A stretch of DNA of 64,000 bases from Siphonodentalium dalli (lineage: Eukaryota > Mollusca > Scaphopoda > Gadilida > Siphonodentaliidae), in NCBI GenBank assembly GCA_032622095.1, contig CP136064.1, positions 194,959,948 to 195,023,947 of the forward strand. The letters are read 5' to 3'. Both the position numbers and the translations under genes were made by a program. The notes beneath the pieces are model-generated. The model was not told the DNA's origin. It worked only from the letters and a program-made list of their open reading frames with translations, and did no database searches. Position 1 is the stretch's first letter. Each line of letters starts with the position of its first letter. Of this stretch, positions 58,701-64,000 are shown piece by piece.

Positions 58701-60667
58701 GTCGTATTTTGAGTAAATTCAGATTTAAACACAAAAATTCTCTTCCCCAATGGCTTCAGCATGTGTCAAAACGTCACTTCTCTAGCTCAACCTTTTATCC
58801 CTGATAAGACATTATACCTTCAACTTTCTTCTTGATATAAGATGAAAATATCTTAACAAATCAATGAAATTTCTCTGGCAATAGATCTAACAGCAAATTA
58901 TTGCATGATTACTTACAGCATATTAGGTTGGATAGCGATAACATTATCTCTTCCAAACATTAGTTACACACTATAAACAACAGCTAAATTAAAATAAATA
59001 TGCCTATTTACAGTAATGCCCGAAGTATATAAACCTTTAACCACAGCAGAATTATGGTAAATTTTTCAGGATTTAATTGGAAATATGGCTTGTTGCCATT
59101 CATCGGAAAGCGCTCTCTGAGAAATTTCCCGTAATTCTGCTGTGGTTTTGGGGTCGATTATTTAGGACATTACTGTATTTATGTCCTTTTGACTGCATAC
59201 ATAATGTAGATTTTATTGGTGAATATTTTTGCAAATGCATGTGACAAATGTGCATTTACTTTGGACCACATGGTCTCTTTTGGAAGTTATGTGCAGGTAC
59301 ACTTGTAGCACAATTATTCAAACACCACAAGAACTAATCCTAAGTGTTATTCATGGAAATGAATGGGCTACAAAGAGAAAAGCCTTTATTACAGTGAAGC
59401 GCACAGATGGGTTGGTACTTGGCAATTGTCAACATCAATCTCAACAGATGTTACCAGCTTGCAAGACTAATGTATTTTTAGACCTACATGTTTCAAACAA
59501 ACCTGAAAATAGTGTGTTTGTCATTTGCAGAATGCGGTCCCCAGAGGGTGAATTTAGTGACTAACAAGCATAGCGGGCTAGCATCACAAAACTCACCCTT
59601 TGGGGACCTCATTCTGTTTTGGCCTCAACTGTTATGGAAGACCTACATTCAGATTGAAGTTACCCAGTTGAAGTTGGTGATGTTCACCCATTGGTCACCT
59701 CGATTATGCATTTTATCGTCTGCAAGTTAGGGGATATAGAAACTGAAGAGAAGGGAAAAAGTAACTAAAAATAATGTTAATTTGAGACTATAGATACTTC
59801 CCAGAAGATCAGGCCTAAGCAGAATGAGGTCCCACGAAGGTGAACTTGTGATGCTAGCTGCTGTGTGGGATAGCATCACTAAATTCACCCTCTTTGGACC
59901 TCATTCTGCAAATGACAGACACACTATATGCAGGCTTGGTTGCAAAGGATAATGATATGCAGCTGATATACATATAATATTGATGAAGGATGAAACTGAG
60001 TTAATTATTTCACATACCTAATGCATGAGGTCTTGCATATTCACTAAGTTGCCGTAACGCAGGAGTGTCTGCATAGGGTCGTGGAGTGTGTCGATCCTGA
60101 TATGGAGTGTGGGAAGCCTGTGATGACACACTGCTTATGATCTGAGCGTCTGCTGTGGAAATGGGAGAAGGAGTCTCCGCACGTTTCTGTAAGATATTAA
60201 AGAACATGGAGAGTTCAATGAAATAGTTCTAAAATCAATTCACAGTGCTGTAAAATCAAACCACAATTTGGCGGGTGAGTACGTAATATATTATATATGA
60301 AGTATGAGTAGTGGCTCACCTTGGCATGATTGTCATCTGTTATTACGATTAATTCATCCCACCAATAAAGAAGTATGTATTTATTTATAAGTATCTCATG
60401 CAAACGGCACCAATTTGATGTTTTTAAACCACATGATTAGATTCCTTGTTTTCCTATTAGTGCAGAGATAGATGACTTACCTTTTCCTCCTTGGGAGTGT
60501 GTGTTGTTGGAGTATGTGAGGTACGAGGGGTGTGAGGTGTCGGACCAGCCGTCCCTTTCTTTTCTCGTTCCTCTCGTTTTTTGCACAGTTTGGAATCTGG
60601 TAGTGGTTTGAACATGAAATCACAGCGTGAACAAGAGTTTTCCCCTCTATTCAACAGTTTATTAAAT
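49631..60667 (-). CDS. RERE: Atrophin / RERE co-repressor, 3' part (nine exons, C-terminal 527 residues)
   Basis: Nuclear co-repressor of the atrophin family (vertebrate RERE, fly Grunge/Atro), which links nuclear receptors and other factors to histone deacetylases. Exons on the - strand: 60667-60481, 60186-60018, 58585-58468, 57498-57371, 55400-55197, 53246-52947, 52894-52721, 51740-51532, 49726-49631. All have AG/GT borders and keep frame. Visible residues 1-62 hold NSCSRCDFMFKPLPDSKL; 102-118 the conserved DTPALRQLSEYARPHAL; 158-190 an Arg-Glu dipeptide run; 288-300 ERLSAERIQAERM; 320-328 poly-Ala; 331-347 alternating His (HTHAHTHLHLH). These are the atrophin-domain landmarks in order. The N-terminal half (BAH, ELM2, SANT, GATA finger in the family) must lie beyond 64000. 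The last exon ends ERERFGPSGHPLPH and stops at 49633-49631. Confidence 0.94.
50216..50761. mobile_element. TTAA-bounded element with one hairpin and AT-rich tandem
   Basis: TTAACCCTTTCATGACGGG at the left, GAAAGGGTTAA at the right. The hairpin (50270-50337) belongs to the TTAA family. It is followed by an imperfect ~45-bp 'cttacattctttaacaattt' tandem (50335-50550) also hinted at beside the 37.2-kb copy. The last ~115 bp is shared with 5150-5269. In RERE's last intron. Confidence 0.65.
50620..51269. repeat. Dispersed repeat R1, copy 2
   Basis: Collinear with 5140-5780 through the TTAA junction to 'catggtatgggtacacata', including the duplicated internal unit (near 50898 and 51058). It runs into a 'gggccataac' unit at 51273-51440. 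Confidence 0.85.
51532..51740 (-). CDS. RERE: RERE exon (Gly/Pro-rich; SGREQDIALQRELYSRAYAD)
   Basis: Acceptor TTATATTTCAG, donor CATCAG|GTGAGA. Residues 427-496; first half rich in Gly, Pro and Ser, second half helical. Confidence 0.93.
52721..52894 (-). CDS. RERE: RERE exon (Gln-rich helical)
   Basis: Acceptor ATCTTTACAG, donor CTACCTA|GTAAGT. Residues 369-427, with YQIYAQRLVHEQLVYRQRM. Separated from the upstream exon by only 52 bases. Confidence 0.92.
52947..53246 (-). CDS. RERE: RERE exon with poly-Ala and His-repeat tracts
   Basis: Acceptor TTTGTATAG, donor CATGCAG|GTAAGA. Residues 269-369: ERLSAERIQAERMALAAADP, Met-rich MLRMQMMGMGGG, nine Ala, then HPHGHQHTHAHTHLHLHQQ, matching the family's His-rich segment. 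Confidence 0.95.
53584..53837. mobile_element. 254-bp double-palindrome hAT MITE, TSD ACACTAGA
   Basis: Same ends and four-module structure as the copies at 37867 and 42657. Perfect 8-bp duplication ACACTAGA at 53576-53583 and 53838-53845. In a RERE intron. Confidence 0.94.
54230..54780. repeat. Tandem array of 'ccataactc / attcgaacttgacc' units
   Basis: 'ccaaattcgaacttgac' recurs at 54384, 54512 and 54673, and 'gttatcacccggaaac' between them (units of about 130-160 bp). Related to 51273-51440. In a RERE intron. Confidence 0.8.
55197..55400 (-). CDS. RERE: RERE exon (GAIDPRWLEIQQRYGYPPAH)
   Basis: Acceptor TGTCTTTTCAG, donor GGCTAG|GTGAGT. Residues 201-269; Pro/Gly-rich then LMARERDRLERL. 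Confidence 0.94.
56113..56957. repeat. Five-unit ~161-bp tandem array with inverted 'gtcgagttttt' ends
   Basis: 'ggttaatatttcatcgagtt'-type blocks at 56240, 56402, 56563 and 56712 (periods 162, 161, 149) and 'aagacccataactccg' between them. TTTTGTCGAGTTTTTTGG at the left and AAAAACTCGACTAAAA at the right are inverted, so the array may be the body of a TIR element. In a RERE intron. Confidence 0.75.
57075..57345. repeat. Rearranged hAT-MITE relative with three tandem half-units
   Basis: Starts with AAGCAGAATGAGGTCCC. Then a ~66-bp unit (GGGCTAGCATCACTAAATTC to the 'cattctgcttaggc' block) is repeated three times, ending near 57323. In a RERE intron. Confidence 0.8.
57371..57498 (-). CDS. RERE: RERE exon, Arg-Glu dipeptide repeat
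   Basis: Acceptor GTCTTTTGCAG, donor CCACCAG|GTACGC. Residues 158-201: RERDARERELRERELRELEL then KQEMEMKPPG, the dipeptide repeat that gives RERE its name followed by the conserved K-P-P. Confidence 0.96.
57667..57844. mobile_element. TTAA hairpin MITE, left-truncated copy
   Basis: Half hairpin, common spacer, complete hairpin (57730-57796) and the right end GTCATGAAATGGTTAA. Confidence 0.75.
58468..58585 (-). CDS. RERE: RERE exon (YGSLSSVGQYMDPLRHAGMA)
   Basis: Acceptor AATGTTTCAG, donor GAAAG|GTAAGA. Residues 119-158, ending SLYPPGSRER just before the Arg-Glu repeat. Confidence 0.93.
59011..59175. mobile_element. CAGTAATGCCC MITE, 165-bp copy
   Basis: TA on both sides; right arm shortened after 'gaaatttcccgtaattctgc'. 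In a RERE intron. Confidence 0.85.
59501..59937. mobile_element. Long (~437-bp) relative of the 254-bp hAT MITE
   Basis: AATAGTGTGTTTGTCATTTG near the left end and its counterpart CAAATGACAGACACACTAT at the right. Two module pairs are separated by about 180 bp of unique centre. Same architecture as 43834-44271. In a RERE intron. Confidence 0.72.
60018..60186 (-). CDS. RERE: RERE exon with DTPALRQLSEYARPHAL
   Basis: Acceptor ATATCTTACAG, donor CATTAG|GTATGT. Residues 63-119; Ser/Thr/Pro-rich first half, then the conserved atrophin motif. Confidence 0.95.
60481..60667 (-). CDS. RERE: RERE exon (NSCSRCDFMFKPLPDSKL), first visible
   Basis: Acceptor AATAATTTCAG, donor GAAAAG|GTAAGT. Residues 1-62; Cys-containing conserved segment, KKREEREKK, then a Thr-Pro-His-rich tract. 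Confidence 0.93.
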
Positions 60668-62523
60668 CTGAAATTATTATATAAACATAGCATAACATTC
60701 AAATTATTCATTCTTAATTATAGATACCAAAAACTATCCATGAGAGTAGTCTCTAATATAATGAGAGGTCTATAGCACAAGGTTTATGTTTTCAGTAGAG
60801 ACTTCTCCTGGTTTATTAAAAGCCCATTTAGTTTTGAGTCACTGATTTTTTTTTTTATAGTCTTGATATAGTAACAATCTATGACATAAATTATGATTAA
60901 AATACTATAGTTCATCATAATTTTGAATGTTTGTGTCTCAGAAGGTGCCCATAGAGTAATAGAAAATAGCTGAAATCATAAAATTATTTATCCCACATGG
61001 TCATATGATAACAACGAAAGGTTTGCCTGAATGACTACCTTTAATGATGAATGAAAGGAAATTAGAACAGGTAGCCAAAACGTATTGGTCTAAACTTTAG
61101 GATTTCATCTAATCCAAATTTACACCCTTTTTTGGTCCCACAAGCGCTACGTCACATAATAGAGAAGCTATCCGCAACAGAGTGGAGTCCTAAAGCATGG
61201 GAACAACCTGGAAATAACACTAGCTGAACATATGGGTTAAGTAACGTCTCTGAAAGGAAATTTAAATGTAAAAGGTTGAATTGAACCTCAAGGGTGGGAG
61301 GGCGGGAGCAAAGTAAACAGACTTATATATGAATTCGGAGCTAACAAAAAGGCCGTGACCTTGTACTTTCCATATTAAGCCGCTTCCGAAATATAGGTCC
61401 GTTATCACTGGCCCAAGGGCCTTCATTTAATGATTGATTAGTACATGGATAACCTATTTAAAACAAGAATTGAGAAGAAAGTAAAACCCAGTACTGTTGT
61501 GAATTTGTATTCGTGATTAGGGAAATTAACATTCATGTATCACTGAGCGCACTTTAGTTTAGTGAAAGCGCTTGCCCGTGTTAATGACGTATGATCTTGC
61601 ATCGGTTCTATTTTTAGTTATATAAACACTGGGGTGCACATGTTCAATTACGGATCAGTGTGGCATGACTCTGAGGGATAAATCTGTCGCTGTGCAACTC
61701 TGTTTTCTCCTTTTTGCTACCAGAATGCAACAAAATTAAAACTAAGGCATAGAGTTATTCCCCTTCCATTGAAAATAATAGACTTTGCAGTACAAAAAAA
61801 ACACATCTGTAGCTCAAGAAAGACAACATGTTCACAGTTTAATAAACCGGTAAGTGGATAATACAATGTTTTGGAGCTTCCTCTTTCAAATGGCATATAA
61901 TGTAATCTGGGGTTTCGAAAATTAAGTGGGCCTTTAAAATAGCACCTATCTGAGGGAGAACGTAATGCTAGCTGGGAATACCGTTAACTATGTAAGCTGG
62001 TGGAAAATCACAAATCCATTAAGCATGACTTAAAATTCTGCAGGTGTGTGTGTATACTTGATTAATGCACAATAGAAATATGGCACATAAATATCAAACT
62101 TCACCACAAATGACAAAGATATGTGAGGCATGACATGCAGACATGAAATGAAGCTTAACCTTGAGATGTTTTTGATATTACCTTCTGACTGCTTACACAA
62201 TAATGAGACATTTGTTTCCAGCAGTGGGTTTTGGGTCAGCAGTTATCTTTTCAAAAGGATATTGCAGAAAATTGTAATGAAGCACAAAAGTACAAATCAT
62301 GATCCAGCATTTAAAGCAGTACAAGTGCACTTGCTCGTGATAGTACTTCAGTGATAGATTTGTATAGTTATGCCAGGCCATAGTTAATATATTTCTGTTT
62401 CCCATGTATACCATACCTGAGCATACATGAGTTTGTAGTAACTCATTCCTTTTTAAGAAAGAGGTCAGTGAGTGAGAGTGACTAGTGAATAGGTCTATAA
62501 TGATGAGCTGAAGACCAGAGCTA

Positions 62524-62685
62524 CATTAATGCCCTAAATAATCGACTTCTTAACCACAGCAAAATTATGGGTAACTTTTCTAACCGAGAGCTTTCCGATG
62601 AATGGCAACAAGCCATATTTCAGACTAAATCCTGAAAAGTTACCCATAATTATGCTGTGGTTAAAGAGTCGATTGTTTAGGGCTA
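62524..62685. mobile_element. CAGTAATGCCC MITE, 162-bp copy
   Basis: Starts CATTAATGCCC after TA; left arm internally deleted; right end eroded at GGGCTATG. Confidence 0.78.
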
Positions 62686-63869
62686 TGAACACCTTCCATT
62701 CTTGATAACAAAAATTTTCTAAATATTTTAGAAACTTATTTTCTGATTTTCTCATCCAAAACAATGCTCGATGAAATATTTGTACTTTAGCATTTATCTG
62801 ATACTAAAACGAGAGTTGTGCAGTGATGGCATTTATCCCATTGACAGCTATAGGATACACGTGTAGTAGATTGTTCATAAAACTAAGAACAGAACCAATG
62901 CAAGACCGTGTGCCCAATTGAGCCAGTAGCTAAATATAGATTCAATGTAACAAGCAGATCGATACACAAATTCCATTGGTAGTACATATTAGCAGGCAGT
63001 ATTTTATGATAATTAATCATGGATAATCTTGCAATATCTACCCAGTAACTTACTCACAATGTTACCACAAAACCACAGCAGCATCAAGGTTATATATAAT
63101 CATGATGCTTATCATATTCAGCAAGTCGGGAAAGTGGAACTATTTGTCAAAGGGACTTAACCAAGTTGTTACAGGGTTAAGGCCTTTTCGCAAGATTCGA
63201 AAATCCAAGAAAGTAGGTTTTGTTTGAAACCCACCCTCCCATTACCCTTTCTTTTTTTTTACCTTTGCCATTTGGGAGATATTTTGCTTCTATGTCTTCG
63301 GATTAGGCCAAATGGAAGCTTTGCATATATGAACATAGAAGGCAGCATTTCCCCCAGCATGATAAAAATATCAAACATACATACATCAGAGGTCTGTTAA
63401 ATGTCAAAGCAAGGAGATTTATAAGTAAACAAAGCCTTATAAGTAAACAAATTCCAGAGAATTTATATTTGTCGCGCTATCAGAAAATGTATGTAAACAA
63501 TACATTAAACGATCGTATCATGACTATACCTTTTTCTATCATGGTAAATGACAAATCATTTTGAAGAAAGATTAATTGTGGATATCTCAGATGATTACTC
63601 ACATGCAGGTGTTACGTGAAAGTTCTGGGCTCCACTGTGTAAATGTAGTATGTCTTTTGAATGAAAGTCCGATATAGAAGAGCAACAGGGCGGGACTGTT
63701 CAAAACAGCATTATCTCAACTGATATCCCAAGCTGTTGTTTGGTCTAATATTATACAATTTATACTTGTTAAACTGTCATCAGTGCATGTTTATGATAAC
63801 TTTAAAAAGGTGGGCCCAGTTTAAATATATGGTATGTGTCAAAATTAGTAATATAAATCATAGAAAAGG

Positions 63870-64000
63870 TTAACCCTTTACCCAACAGAAGGGCCCTGTG
63901 CCAATGCATTCTCTTATATATGCGAGTCGACCATAGGTCGCCTCGCATATATAAGAGAATGCATTGGCTTAACACATTAAAAATTATAAAATTGTTAAAG
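63870..64000. mobile_element. TTAA hairpin MITE, cut by the window edge
   Basis: TTAACCCTTTACCCAACAGA, then a 66-nt hairpin (63899-63969). One difference from 37119-37245 over its whole visible length, so a recent copy. Confidence 0.88.

Larger units (their letters stand above)
60668..64000 (-). other. RERE intron, no exon seen
   Basis: I find no open segment with splice sites and atrophin similarity here, so the next upstream exon is outside the window. Two transposon copies are listed separately. Confidence 0.6.

Noticed and set aside
60668-64000. Search for further RERE exons (GATA finger, SANT, ELM2)
   Set aside because: No open segment with matching residues and AG/GT borders was found.

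Overview
This window is nuclear DNA from an AT-rich metazoan with spliced genes, long introns and many small DNA transposons. The two protein genes are animal orthologues. The mix of repeats (short TIR elements, a Helitron-like element with an internal tandem array, and 'ccataactc' arrays) resembles what is common in molluscs and other lophotrochozoans. That placement is an inference; no species can be named from the sequence alone.

Two genes are certain and they converge. (1) NADSYN1, glutamine-dependent NAD+ synthetase, lies on the + strand. It has three coding exons at 21864-22327, 25604-27042 and 28937-29431, which join in frame to about 794 residues with all catalytic motifs present. (2) The 3' half of an atrophin/RERE (arginine-glutamic acid dipeptide repeat) co-repressor gene lies on the - strand. 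Nine exons between 60667 and 49631 join in frame to 527 C-terminal residues; its 5' exons lie beyond the right edge. The two genes are separated by about 20 kb of transposon-rich intergenic DNA (29.4-49.6 kb). NADSYN1 makes NAD+ and RERE is a chromatin regulator; I see no functional link beyond adjacency.

Layout: 0.2-2.95 kb, candidate non-autonomous Helitron with a ~140-bp tandem array; 3.1-3.4 kb, possible terminal exon of an unidentified gene; 4.8-7.1 kb, foldbacks and a hAT-type element; 7.4-8.3 kb, promoter-like motif cluster; 9.9-14.5 kb, more inverted-repeat elements; 14.5-17.9 kb, a dead non-LTR retrotransposon with a 13-bp target duplication; 20.0-21.7 kb, TTAA elements, one interrupted; 21.9-29.4 kb, NADSYN1; 29.4-49.6 kb, elements only; 49.6-60.7 kb, RERE exons with transposons in the introns; 60.7-64 kb, RERE intron.

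The most informative material is a set of miniature transposon families defined here by repeated copies and target-site duplications. They are: a 254-bp double-palindrome hAT MITE (three copies, each with a different perfect 8-bp duplication); a TTAA-flanked family carrying a near-perfect 60-bp hairpin (about ten copies); a CAGTAATGCCC palindromic family flanked by TA (nine copies); and several nested insertions whose empty sites can be read from paralogous copies in the same window. I found no CRISPR array, rRNA, convincing tRNA or novel protein-coding system.
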